A stretch of DNA of 64,000 bases from Pseudomonadota bacterium (GTDB lineage Bacteria > Pseudomonadota > Alphaproteobacteria > Rhodospirillales > Magnetospirillaceae), in the NCBI GenBank assembly GCA_021781575.1, contig JAJXWP010000004.1:1-64000 (forward strand), in the 5' to 3' direction. A program made the translations under genes and the position numbers. The notes under the pieces are model-generated. The model worked only from the letters and a program-made list of their open reading frames with translations. It was not told the DNA's origin and ran no database searches. Each line of letters starts with the position of its first letter. The first letter of the stretch is position 1. Of this stretch, positions 1 through 8,711 are shown piece by piece.

Positions 1-640
1 AGCATATTCCGGTGTCGCGTCGGCATCGGTATCCCACCCCATGACGTCCGCGATGAGGCTTAGCCCTAGGTGATTGATCATGAGGGGCGTAGCGTCCTGG
101 CGGTCGGCGTCCCGTTTTGCTCAAACGACACCTCAGGCCCTCGCATGTGGTAATGCATTTCCCCTCCACCTGTTATGGGCTGATTTAGATTTTCCGGCCC
201 CACGGAATTGGTTTATCACCGACGGCTTGAAGGCCGGCCTCTATAAAGTTCTATTTTGCCGTGGTACCCGCCGAATCCGTCTACCCAAAATTGCCATGCC
301 ACATCATTGCATGCAACCGATCGGCTGGCCTCAATCACACTGGTAAACATCGGCAAGGGCAAATGCCTTGGTAAGCGGCCCCGCAAAGTCTGGCGGCGCC
401 GGGACCATATTCACCTGACAGTTGCCGCCCTGGGCGGGGCTATTCGGAGCCAAGCTCAATGACGGTTCGGCTTGCACCACCGTGAGCCACCTGTCGGGCG
501 GGTGACCACTGAACCGCTGACGGTCACGGCGTCGACCTCGGGCCACCAGCCGTCCAAGCTTCGGCGTGTCCTCGTGGAGCATCAGGAACTGCGGCGGCGG
601 CCTCCACTCTGGAGTCTGGGTCCGAGCCAGTTGCAGGCGC
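1..640. other. No confident gene
   Basis: No convincing coding region was recognised here. Open frames on both strands are short, have no clear ribosome binding site and show no protein motif I recognise. A minus-strand frame (331 to 753) is open but looks like a degraded remnant rather than a gene. The stretch is probably decayed cargo of the mobile element whose right end lies at 13905. Confidence 0.4.
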
Positions 641-784
641 TTAGCCGCCACCCCCCTGGGGTTGGCGTAGGATCGAAGCTGACCAGTGCCCTGTGTCGTC
701 CAGACGTGGCGTGAACTCGTTAGCGTGGAAAAAGTACGACTTCCCGTTGCCACCGTCGATGAAGCCGTAACGCTTTTTCGGCAA
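641..784 (-). CDS. Short cold-shock-domain-like protein (possibly truncated)
   Basis: A 47-residue frame starting at a TTG codon reads YGFIDGGNGKSYFFHANEF near its N-terminus. This resembles the nucleic-acid-binding RNP1/RNP2 part of cold-shock domains (K-G-[FY]-G-F-I followed by a V/YFFH motif). An AGGA sequence sits about seven bases before the TTG. The frame stops after roughly two strands more, so only part of the five-stranded OB fold is present and the C-terminal half is glycine-rich. It is either a short cold-shock-like protein or the fragment of a decayed gene. The family resemblance is my reading; expression is uncertain. Confidence 0.4.
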   Translation of the reverse strand: MPKKRYGFIDGGNGKSYFFHANEFTPRLDDTGHWSASILRQPQGGGG

Positions 785-837
785 CGCAGGATCCTACCAC
801 GCCTTCCATCAGGTTATTACGGGCAAAGCCTGGGCGA

Positions 838-1836
838 TCATTTGCCCTCAGGAAGGTCGGTGCTCGGGGCGATCTCATATTTAATCAGGGTTTGTGGCTC
901 AATGTCACCGAGAGCAAAAACCTGCCCCTTCCACGCGAACACGGCTTTGTCGCGCCAGCCGAAGTAATAGCGCCCCGAAGCGGTCAAAGTGCGCAGAAGA
1001 ATGCGCTCCAGCGGGTGCGCATAGGGACCGCCACAGCGGTTCGGCGCAATCGTTTCTCCGTTGGATTCCTTGATGCGCTCGCCAGCGGGAGCCTGGTCAT
1101 CCATGCAGACGAAGAACCCATTGCCGCCGGCGCTGATCCACGCCGGCGAAAACCCGACGATCTTCTCGAATACCGGGTTCTGGGCATGGTTTTCGACCAT
1201 GGGCCGGATGTACACGGTGACGTACAGGCTCGGCGGGTCGTAATAGGGCAGGGCCTGTCCGCCGACCTTCCGCAACTCGAAGGTGGGGTAGTTGCCGTCG
1301 CACTGGTCGACGCAGACCACTTGACGTCCCACCCGCTTGGCGGATGTCTCGATGTTCCGGCGCGTTTCAGCCCGCACGAATTCGCGCGCCTGCTCCGCGG
1401 TTTGGATGGTCACACCGTCGACCTGCGCCGGCAGAAAGGCGCCGCTCACGCCGTTCAGGGACGGGCCATGGTCGCCTCCGCCGAAAAGACCGCTCGCCAG
1501 GCCGAGGCCGGCGCCCACGTAGCCGGCCGTGGCCGATCCGGAGCGAGACAGCGGGTTCACCCCGGCCGCACCAGTTGCCGCGGCACCAGCCACTTGACCC
1601 GCCGCGTCCCGTTCATTGCCGGTATTGTCGGGAGCAGGCACCGCACCGTAGATGACGTCGGCGCCGCGCTTGGGGCCGGGCAGCATGTACCGAGCCAGGT
1701 AGGTGACGTCGGCCTTGTCGGACACATTCTCCTGGACATGGGCGACCGTGGTGCCGGTATAGGGCTTCGGCGCCGGAGTGGCGCAGGCGGAGAGGGCGAC
1801 CACTAGGACCAGGAAGCCCGTCCGACGGCTTTTCAT
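838..1836 (-). CDS. Predicted lipoprotein of unknown function
   Basis: The 332-residue product begins with a basic n-region, a hydrophobic stretch and a lipobox ending L-S-A-C around residue 19, so it should be an outer- or inner-membrane-anchored lipoprotein. Near residues 80 to 120 there is a Gly/Ala-rich region followed by a domain with several cysteines (VCVDQCDGNYP, FVCMDDQ, NRCGG) that could form disulfides in the periplasm. The start is set by the ATGA overlap with the stop of the upstream gene, which implies translational coupling. I do not recognise the family; together with the upstream secreted protein it forms a two-gene envelope operon in the accessory block. Confidence 0.6.
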   Translation of the reverse strand: MKSRRTGFLVLVVALSACATPAPKPYTGTTVAHVQENVSDKADVTYLARYMLPGPKRGADVIYGAVPAPDNTGNERDAAGQVAGAAATGAAGVNPLSRSGSATAGYVGAGLGLASGLFGGGDHGPSLNGVSGAFLPAQVDGVTIQTAEQAREFVRAETRRNIETSAKRVGRQVVCVDQCDGNYPTFELRKVGGQALPYYDPPSLYVTVYIRPMVENHAQNPVFEKIVGFSPAWISAGGNGFFVCMDDQAPAGERIKESNGETIAPNRCGGPYAHPLERILLRTLTASGRYYFGWRDKAVFAWKGQVFALGDIEPQTLIKYEIAPSTDLPEGK

Positions 1837-2631
1837 CGGCAAGGTTCCCATTTTTCCACGTCGGACCAGATGACGTCTTGCGCCTGTGGCTCGCCAGTGC
1901 GGACATACCCCTCGCGCGTGCCGGCGATGCGGACCAGCAAGCGATTGCCTTGCATTTCTTCCAGTCCGCCGAGATAGGTAAAGTGGTACACTCCGGGCTT
2001 CGAACAGATCTGAGCGCCTCGCCTGAGCGCTTCCATTTGACGCCGAGCGGCCTCCACTTCAATGGCTCGCTGCCGACCGATTGCAGCAAGAGCGGCGTCG
2101 CGATCTCTGTCGCGGGCACTTTCTTTTTCGCGATCCTTTTGCAAGGCTTCTTGAAGCAGTTGTGCCCCGCCCGCACTGGTGGGTTCAACTACTTCATATG
2201 TCCAAGTCCACTGCGACCCTATCTCACCAGGAATAGGCTCGGTCCGCCCCGTTAGGAGATCGACGTAAAACAATACTGCATCATTCTTCGTACAATAGAG
2301 ACGCGGCTCCTGAACCGACGTTTTCACGTTAGACGGCGTACCGTTTTTTGCGGTGCAATACTCTTCCATTTGTGCATCGAGAACCTTCCACGGCTTACCA
2401 CGTTCCCGATATTCCCCGGATATGGAGCGGGTTTGGGCATCTGCGCGAATGTTCTTAGTGACACGGTTGATTGACCGCGTCCGGTCGAGTGTCATGCTCG
2501 CATAGTCGACCGGGGAAAGTGCGGCGACTTCCGCGCTACCGGGGGCCGGCATCGGCGAATGGCAAAGCACCAAGGATCAGGGGCGTGACGAGTGATAAAC
2601 CGGCAAGCAGCTGACGGACCGGACGGCGCAT
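1833..2631 (-). pseudogene. Secreted protein gene of unknown function, apparently frameshifted
   Basis: An ATG at 2631 has an ideal AGGAG six bases upstream and encodes a typical signal peptide (MRRPVRQLLAGLSLVTPL, then an A-D-A cleavage-like site). That frame stops after 31 codons at a TAG. The mature part continues in another frame, beginning with residues G-S-A-E-V-A-A-L-S-P and running about 230 residues to 1833. It includes a coiled-coil-like RDRDRDAALAAIGRQRAIEVEAA stretch in two halves and cysteines. The frames meet at a run of five G (2541-2545), so a one-base indel there separates signal peptide and body. It may be a true mutation, an assembly error or slippage. The stop overlaps the next gene's start. 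Confidence 0.55.
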
Positions 2632-2807
2632 TTGTCGCTCCTGACGACATCGAATTCATTAATTGGCGCTAGGGCAGTGTTGGTGTGACCACAAGCGTCG
2701 AGCGAAACCCTCGGCGAATATCGCCCGGCCGGATGGTGAGATAGGCTCGGTCGAAGGTCAATAGGGAGTTTTGCACTATGTGAATTCGCCCTGGAACAAT
2801 CCGGGCC

Positions 2808-3098
2808 ATGCCCAAGCCCCGGAAATCATTGTTCTGCGCCGAGTACGTAGAAATCATCGAAGGCCTGATCAGCCGTCGGAAGGCTTTGGGAATGAGTCAG
2901 TGGGATCTCGCTAACGCGTATGGGGAGGACCAGTCGTTTATCAGTCGAATCGAGAGGATGCAGCGACGACTGGATGTTTACGAATACACGGTCTTTTGCC
3001 GAATTCTGGGCATAGAGCCCGGTGAGATCCTCAGGCCCATTTGGTTGCGTCAGCCAGAAGAGCATGGCGACGGAACATCCTCCGCTGACCGCCCGTAG
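2808..3098 (+). CDS. XRE-family transcriptional regulator, small
   Basis: A 96-residue protein with a helix-turn-helix at about residues 18 to 70: the segment RRKALGMSQWDLANAYGED followed by SFISRIERMQRRLDVYEY matches the lambda-Cro/XRE pattern of helices 2 and 3. It has no C-terminal sensor domain. It is divergent from the frameshifted secreted-protein gene and lies upstream of tniQ, so it may control either side. What it binds cannot be told from sequence. Typical small regulator of mobile cargo. Confidence 0.7.
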   Translation: MPKPRKSLFCAEYVEIIEGLISRRKALGMSQWDLANAYGEDQSFISRIERMQRRLDVYEYTVFCRILGIEPGEILRPIWLRQPEEHGDGTSSADRP

Positions 3099-3233
3099 TT
3101 CCCCACCGATATCACGGTGCTGACGGTCCTCGTCGAAAGAACCGACTTTGGCCACCTCCCCACCCGGTAAATAGCGTCTCCCACGTTCGGCCGCACAATA
3201 CGTGTGTTGGATTTCTTACGTGAGGTGGCGGCC

Positions 3234-4565
3234 ATGTATTGCGGCAGCGAAGATTTCGTCCTCGGCTCCATCCCCGAGGCCGAAGAGTTGGATTACTCGG
3301 TTCCGATCGGGTGGCCGGCCCGTCCGCGCCCGCTTTTCGACGAATCCTTCGCTTCGTGGTTCTTGCGGGTGGCGCAAGGGAACGGCGTGACTCCGTCGGA
3401 ACTGTACAGGGTGGCGCTGCCGGGCGCCTACCTGCACGGCGCCGACCTCGATCGCTCGGCGTGTCCTGACCTCCTGCGGGAGTTGTCCAGGAAGACCGGC
3501 CTGGCCGTCGACATCCTGCAGGGTCTGACCTTCGCCCGCTGGTGCGGGTCCGTGTACGACGAGGACGACGGCCGCAAGAAGCTGACCTGGCTGCCGCCGG
3601 CCGGCCGCGAAAAGAGCCGGAAATCCTACGGCCAGCAGTTCTGCCCGCTGTGCCTGTCCGAGGACGCAGTCCCCTACCTGCGCGGCAGCTGGCGGCTGGG
3701 CTTCGTCTCGACATGCCCCCACCACGGCACGGTGCTGCTGGACCGCTGCCCCGGCTGCAGCGAACCGATCCAGCCCCTTAAGCTCGTTCGTCGCGGGGGT
3801 GGCCTGGCCTGCCCGAGATGTGGCGGCCATCTGACCGATGGCACCCCCTCGCCCGCACATCCCGAAGATGTGCGTTTCCAGGCTGTCCTGACCAGAGCCA
3901 TCCGCGACGGGTGGGTCGATCTCCCTGGCTGGGGATCGCTCCACGCCCTGGCGTTCTACAAACTGGTGAGCATCCTCTTTCGTTTGGTGTCCACCGGCAA
4001 GTTCGCCCGGGCGCTGCGCCACCACCTGTCCCAATCCCTGGAGGAGCGCTATGCGACGGCGCAAATTCCCGTGGTCAAAGAGGTGGAATTGATCCCACCG
4101 GAACGCCGGGCCCAACTGTTGCGGCTGGTCGGCAGGTTGTTGGCGTCTTGGCCCACCGACTTCATCGCGGCCTGCAAGGCGGTCGGCGTCTCTCAGGGCT
4201 GCTTGATAAAGGACGCCGCCGCCGTCCCGTTCGTCTTTCTGGAGCCGGTCACCCGGCTGCTGTCGGGCGGCCCGCGCCGCGTCACCCAGGCCGAAATGCA
4301 GGCGGCGGCCGATGAACTGCGCCGCCGCGGCGAGCAGCCCACCTATGGCGCTCTGACCACCCTGTTCAACGTCAAAGCCGTCGAGGCAGAACGGCAGGCC
4401 GAGCCCGCTCTGGCCCATGAGCCATACGGACAGGGCCGGTATTGGAAGCTCGACGGGATATCCCCGGAAGTGCGCGCGGCCGCCCGGAAGATGGCGCACA
4501 AGGAAGGTGAAAACGTTGCGGGCTGGGTCGAAAAGGCGCTTCGATCTCAACTGGGCCTGCCCTGA
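3234..4565 (+). CDS. tniQ: TniQ/TnsD-family target-selection protein
   Basis: The 443-residue product carries the TniQ hallmark: an N-terminal region with the phrase ESFASWFLRVAQGNGV, followed by zinc-ribbon cysteine clusters (CPLCL near residue 140, STCPHHG, then CPGC and CPRCG). TniQ/TnsD proteins choose the target site for Tn7-like transposons and recruit the AAA+ protein TnsC. The last 40 residues (ISPEVRAAARKMAHKEGEN and on) look like a ribbon-helix-helix DNA-binding motif, unusual at this place. ATG at 3234 is preferred over an upstream TTG at 3204 because it follows a GAGG. The gene sits upstream of tnsABC on the same strand with a 578-bp gap. The nearby tRNA-Gln suggests a tRNA-directed target. 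Confidence 0.82.
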   Translation: MYCGSEDFVLGSIPEAEELDYSVPIGWPARPRPLFDESFASWFLRVAQGNGVTPSELYRVALPGAYLHGADLDRSACPDLLRELSRKTGLAVDILQGLTFARWCGSVYDEDDGRKKLTWLPPAGREKSRKSYGQQFCPLCLSEDAVPYLRGSWRLGFVSTCPHHGTVLLDRCPGCSEPIQPLKLVRRGGGLACPRCGGHLTDGTPSPAHPEDVRFQAVLTRAIRDGWVDLPGWGSLHALAFYKLVSILFRLVSTGKFARALRHHLSQSLEERYATAQIPVVKEVELIPPERRAQLLRLVGRLLASWPTDFIAACKAVGVSQGCLIKDAAAVPFVFLEPVTRLLSGGPRRVTQAEMQAAADELRRRGEQPTYGALTTLFNVKAVEAERQAEPALAHEPYGQGRYWKLDGISPEVRAAARKMAHKEGENVAGWVEKALRSQLGLP

Positions 4566-5143
4566 GAAATACAGGTTGCAATGCTGATACCTGCAGGTCG
4601 CGACATTTGGTGCCCGCGTGGGCCACCGGCCCGACCTCCGGCGCAGGAAAGATCATCGCGACCGCCAGCGGGTCCGGCACGCCGCGCTGTGAGCTAGAAG
4701 TTTCTTCTCCACAGCCAGCGCAAAAGCGTGCCCGCGCGCGTCGTAGATCTTTCAGAAAAACCGCCATCTCACGCTTGTCTTGCCATCGCAGTCTTGCCTC
4801 TTGACTTTACGGCCGGCTGCGCAAAGGCTGAACTTGCCTACTGAAGCGGTTCATCCGCCCCATCGAACAGCGCGACGGATAGATGGGGCATTCTTTCGTG
4901 ACCGGACAGCGCCCGCCGGACAGTTGGTACACCCCGATCACATGACTTCCTCGTGGTCTTCGCCATGAGTTGAGCCCGGCTCTATGCGTCGGCGGCGCTG
5001 TTACGCGTGCGCACGGTTGGAGCTTGGCAACCGGCGAAGACGACTGAGTGATGCCCGGAGTCGAGGTGGCGCCGCGCCTCAAGGCGTGCCCACCTCACTG
5101 GCTGTGGTCGGACCAACTGCAACGCCCCGTTGGGAGTTCCGTC
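4566..5143. other. Gap between tniQ and tnsA, no gene recognised
   Basis: 578 bases with no convincing gene. I compared it by eye with the TnsB-site-like repeats of the right end and found no credible copy, so the left end does not seem to lie here. It probably contains the promoter for tnsABC. Confidence 0.4.
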
Positions 5144-5767
5144 ATGCCGGTCAGGACCATACCGAGAAGCTATCGCAACGTAACCGGACGCATTGCCGTC
5201 GCAGGATCTCGCTCCGTCGCATTCGAATCGCCGCTGGAGCGCGATTTCATTCTCATCAGTCAGTTCACCCCCGGCTTCGCCGGTATCGAAGAGCAACCCG
5301 TGGCGATTCGCCTGCCAAACGGCCGGCGTTACACGCCAGATTTCCTGGTAACCTGGGCCAGGCGCCAGCCGGATCTCGTCGAAGTGAAACCCGCCGACAA
5401 GGTTTCCGCCATGGCGGATAAGCTCGTCCCGGCGCAGGACTATGCCGAGGAGCGTGGGTGGCGGTTCCTGGTCGTTACCGACTTGAATATCCGCACCCCT
5501 CGCCTGTCGAACGCCCGTTTCCTGCTGCCGTTCCGGTGCCACACCCCTGACAACCGCATCGTTGCGCGCTTGTTGTCGATCGTAGAGAAAGCTGGATCGG
5601 GCATTACTCTCGGGAATCTCATCGGCACCGTCGACGGCATGCCACGAGGACTGTGTCTACCCGCTCTCTGGCATTTGGTGTCGACCTTCCGCATCGCCGT
5701 CGATCTTGATGCTCCGGTCACCATGGCGAGCGTGGCGGCGCCCCATTCCGGCGCGGTGCCGGCATGA
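5144..5767 (+). CDS. tnsA: TnsA-family endonuclease
   Basis: A 207-residue protein with the restriction-endonuclease-like active site of TnsA: E in FESPLERDFI, D in RYTPDFLVTW, and the E-x-K signature in DLVEVKP. TnsA cuts the 5' ends of the transposon, working with TnsB so that the element moves by cut-and-paste rather than by cointegrate formation. ATG at 5144 is chosen because GGGAG lies seven bases upstream; an in-frame GTG/ATG near 5048 would add about 32 residues that do not look like family sequence. The stop overlaps the tnsB start by ATGA. Confidence 0.85.
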   Translation: MPVRTIPRSYRNVTGRIAVAGSRSVAFESPLERDFILISQFTPGFAGIEEQPVAIRLPNGRRYTPDFLVTWARRQPDLVEVKPADKVSAMADKLVPAQDYAEERGWRFLVVTDLNIRTPRLSNARFLLPFRCHTPDNRIVARLLSIVEKAGSGITLGNLIGTVDGMPRGLCLPALWHLVSTFRIAVDLDAPVTMASVAAPHSGAVPA

Positions 5768-7650
5768 GCGCCGTCAGCCTGAAAGCCGGCTCCGCCCTTC
5801 GCTTCGAGGGCAAAGACTGGCGCATCCGCAAGCCGACCGGAACCAGCACGATCTGGATCGAGGAGGTGAAGACCCGGGAAGGACGCGAAGTCGACATCGC
5901 TGCTGTCCTGGACCAAGAAAACGCCGAAGAAAAGCCGGCCAGGGCAATCCATAGCATTCACAGCGAGGATCTGGCGGAAGCCCGTCGCCGCCTGGCCATC
6001 ATCCGTCCAATATTGGAGTGCACGGATGGCCGAATGAGGCTTACCGCGACGATCGCCGAACAACAGGGCGTAGGCGAATCAACACTGCGCCGTTGGATTC
6101 ATGCCTATCTCGATCGCGGACTGCTTTCCGATTTGGCGCCAGCCCGCAAGGGCAGAGCCATGCCGGCGCGTCTTGACGAGCGCAGGGAAAAGCTGCTTGC
6201 CCAAGTGATCGAAGAAACATACCTGACCACTCAGCGTCACTCAGTGCGCAAGACCTACGCTGAATTGTCGCGCCGCGCCAAGCTGTTGCGACTTACGCCG
6301 CCCCACATCAGCACCTTGCGTGCGCGGATCGCGGCACTGCCAGAGCAACTGAAAGTTTTGCGACGGCTCGGCAGGAAGGCCGCCCGGGACCGGTTCGCCG
6401 AAGTGAAGGGCCATTTCCCCGATGCCGAATTTCCCCTTGCGACCGTCCAGATTGACCACACCCTGCTCGACATTTTCATCGTCGACGACGAGGACCGCGA
6501 GCCAATTGGCCGCGTCTGGCTGACGCTGGCGATCGATGTGTTCAGCCGCATGGTCGTTGGGTATTACCTGTCGCTGGACCCGCCGTCGGCCTTTTCCGTC
6601 GGCATGTGCATTGCCCAGGCCGCCAACCAAAAGGACGCCGTGCTGAAGCGCGTGAAGGTCGATGGCGATTGGCCCGTTTGGGGGCTGCCGAGAGTTCTCC
6701 ACGCCGATAACGGGAAGGATTTCCGCAGCCGGACCATTCGGTTGGCCTGCGAACAGTACGGCATCAACATGGCCTGGAGACCGGTCAAGCAGCCCCACTT
6801 CGGCGGTCATATCGAGCGTTTGCTTGGTACCGTCGCCACTGAAATCAAGGCTCTTCCTGGTACCACCTTCTCCAACGTCAAAGAGCTTGGCGAATACGAT
6901 TCCGCCAAACACGCGGTAATGAGCTTTGACGAACTTGAGCGTTGGCTCGTTCAATTCTTTGTCAATGTCTATCACCAGCGCAAGCACAGCGGCATAGGGA
7001 TGCCGCCGCTGCAACGTTGGCGTATGGGAATCCTCGGCGACGGGCGGAAGCTCAAAGGCACTGGGCTCCCTGATCCGATCCTCAATCCAGTCCGATTTGC
7101 CCGCGACCTACTGCCTTACGAGGAAAGGTGCGTTGGGCGTGACGGCATCGTCTGGGACAAGATTTGCTATTTCCACGACTCGCTGAGGCCGTGGCTGGAC
7201 GCGCGGAAGGCCGGAACGCGTTGCAAGTTCATCGTCCGGCGCGACCCCAGGGATATCAGCAAGATCTATTTTCTGGATCCGGAACTGAAGGAGTACCTGG
7301 AGATCCCCTATCGCGATCTCTCGAAGCCCTCCATTTCCATCTGGGAATACCGCCAAGCTGAAAAATACCTGGAGACCCAGGGAAAGACGGCTGCAACCGA
7401 AGACGAGATTTTCGCCGCCTATGAAGTCATGAGCCAGATCGCCGACAAAGCGAAGGTTACGACCAAGAAGGCCCGTCGCGCCAGGCAGCGCAAGAGGAAC
7501 CAGATCAACGCCCTGGCGGCCGAATCAGGTCGGCCAGAGGCGACAACGCCCACCCCGTCCGCCGATCAATCTCTCCGCCTGGTGGTCGACAATACTGCGG
7601 ACCAGGTTTTCGACATTCCGGACTTTCTGGACGGCCCCGAGGAGATCTGA
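5764..7650 (+). CDS. tnsB: TnsB/TniA-family DDE transposase
   Basis: 628 residues, normal for the family. N-terminal helix-turn-helix segments (around residues 80 to 200) precede an RNase-H-like catalytic core: D in TVQIDHTLLDIF, D in VLHADNGKDF and E in HFGGHIERLLGT form the DDE triad. A Mu-type beta-barrel and a basic C-terminal tail (KKARRARQRKRN) follow. It binds the end repeats and joins the 3' ends to target DNA. Coupled to tnsA by a 4-base overlap and separated from tnsC by two bases, so the three form one operon. Confidence 0.93.
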   Translation: MSAVSLKAGSALRFEGKDWRIRKPTGTSTIWIEEVKTREGREVDIAAVLDQENAEEKPARAIHSIHSEDLAEARRRLAIIRPILECTDGRMRLTATIAEQQGVGESTLRRWIHAYLDRGLLSDLAPARKGRAMPARLDERREKLLAQVIEETYLTTQRHSVRKTYAELSRRAKLLRLTPPHISTLRARIAALPEQLKVLRRLGRKAARDRFAEVKGHFPDAEFPLATVQIDHTLLDIFIVDDEDREPIGRVWLTLAIDVFSRMVVGYYLSLDPPSAFSVGMCIAQAANQKDAVLKRVKVDGDWPVWGLPRVLHADNGKDFRSRTIRLACEQYGINMAWRPVKQPHFGGHIERLLGTVATEIKALPGTTFSNVKELGEYDSAKHAVMSFDELERWLVQFFVNVYHQRKHSGIGMPPLQRWRMGILGDGRKLKGTGLPDPILNPVRFARDLLPYEERCVGRDGIVWDKICYFHDSLRPWLDARKAGTRCKFIVRRDPRDISKIYFLDPELKEYLEIPYRDLSKPSISIWEYRQAEKYLETQGKTAATEDEIFAAYEVMSQIADKAKVTTKKARRARQRKRNQINALAAESGRPEATTPTPSADQSLRLVVDNTADQVFDIPDFLDGPEEI

Positions 7651-7652
7651 CC

Positions 7653-8546
7653 ATGCAGCAAATCGACATCTTCGGGACGTCCCGCGGCGCCGCCGGCATT
7701 CCCCCGACAATGATCAATGCTTCGGCTCGGGCTCTCGCTCTCACCCGGCCGTGCTGGGTGCCCTACCCTGTTGGCTCGAAAGCCGTCGACATGCTCGGGC
7801 GCTTGATGGACGCGCCAAGCAGCCATCGGCCGCATTGCCTGCTCATCCACGCCGACACCAACATGGGCAAGACCGTCATCGGCCGCAGGTTCGCCAACCA
7901 GCGCAATCGCCCGAAGCCCGACGCAGGAGAACGCCTTGTCCGGCAAGTCGTCCACGTCGACAGTCCCCCAATGGCCGATTTCGGCGCCTTGATCGGCTTT
8001 ATCTTGAGGAAGCTGGACGCCCCTGTGCCGACGACAATCAGCCTGTCCCGACGGATCGACCAGTTGTTGTCGGTGATTGCCACCGCAGGCGTCCGGATGC
8101 TGATCATCGACGAAATCCATAACATCCTGGTCGGGCGCCCAGATCAACGCGGCATTTTTCTCAACGGCTTGAAATACCTCAGCAACGAGTTGCAGATCCC
8201 AATCGTCCTCATCGGCAACATCACGGCCGTGCGCGCCATTCAGACCGACCAGCAACTTGGGAACCGCTTCGAACCCTTTCATCTGCCGCGATGGCAAGCC
8301 AACGGAGAGTACGCCTGCTTCCTGGCGGGGCTTTGCAAGGCCGTGGAGATCGACGACACCAAGGCCTTCCAGTCAGGAAAGTTCGTCACGCGGTTCCACA
8401 TGATGTCCGAGGGGCTTACGGGCGAAACCTGGGACCTGATGTGTCGGGCGGCGGAGGTGGCGATCCTTTCGGGCCGGGAGGTCATCGACGACGAGACCCT
8501 GGACCAAGTGACATGGGTCAGGCCCAGCGACAGGAGGAAGGGGTGA
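7653..8546 (+). CDS. tnsC: TnsC/TniB-family AAA+ ATPase
   Basis: 297 residues with Walker A in IHADTNMGKTVIG and Walker B in RMLIIDEIHNIL, followed by an arginine-finger-bearing C-terminal part (LGNRFEPFHLPRW). Family members form ATP-dependent filaments on DNA that link the target selector (here TniQ) to TnsAB. The short length is closer to TniB than to Tn7 TnsC. The stop codon lies inside a strong Shine-Dalgarno-led overlap (AGGAGG then GTGA), pointing to translation of downstream frames from the same mRNA. Confidence 0.9.
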   Translation: MQQIDIFGTSRGAAGIPPTMINASARALALTRPCWVPYPVGSKAVDMLGRLMDAPSSHRPHCLLIHADTNMGKTVIGRRFANQRNRPKPDAGERLVRQVVHVDSPPMADFGALIGFILRKLDAPVPTTISLSRRIDQLLSVIATAGVRMLIIDEIHNILVGRPDQRGIFLNGLKYLSNELQIPIVLIGNITAVRAIQTDQQLGNRFEPFHLPRWQANGEYACFLAGLCKAVEIDDTKAFQSGKFVTRFHMMSEGLTGETWDLMCRAAEVAILSGREVIDDETLDQVTWVRPSDRRKG

Positions 8547-8552
8547 CGTCAA

Positions 8553-8711
8553 ATGAATTGGGATTTCCTCGCGGGCGCGCTCATCATGGTTGGCGGGGCT
8601 TGGGGACTGGCCGGCTTCGCCCTGTTTCTGGCGCGAAGGGAAGCCCTGCGACGCCGAAGCGCCAAACACGCAGGCCCTCGGAACGGCCAGATAGTTGGTG
8701 CCGACGACTGA
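8553..8711 (+). CDS. Small predicted membrane protein
   Basis: A 52-residue frame, MNWDFLAGALIMVGGAWG at the N-terminus, with a single hydrophobic helix at residues 5 to 28 and an Arg/Lys-rich tail. That fits a type of small inner-membrane protein with a cytoplasmic C-terminus. It lies directly behind tnsC and its stop overlaps the start region of the MbcA-like gene. A competing frame from GTG 8543 runs through the same DNA to 9055 and has the better-spaced ribosome binding site, but its first 55 residues look out-of-frame. Function is unknown. Confidence 0.5.
   Translation: MNWDFLAGALIMVGGAWGLAGFALFLARREALRRRSAKHAGPRNGQIVGADD

Noticed and set aside
460-490. TTCGGCTTG followed by TGAGC, a weak match to the reverse complement of the end repeats
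   Set aside because: Internal spacing differs by several bases and there is no terminal TGT nearby, so it is not called the left end.
1-3200. Conjugative transfer module suggested by the lipoprotein pair
   Set aside because: No other transfer genes (relaxase, VirB-like) were seen.
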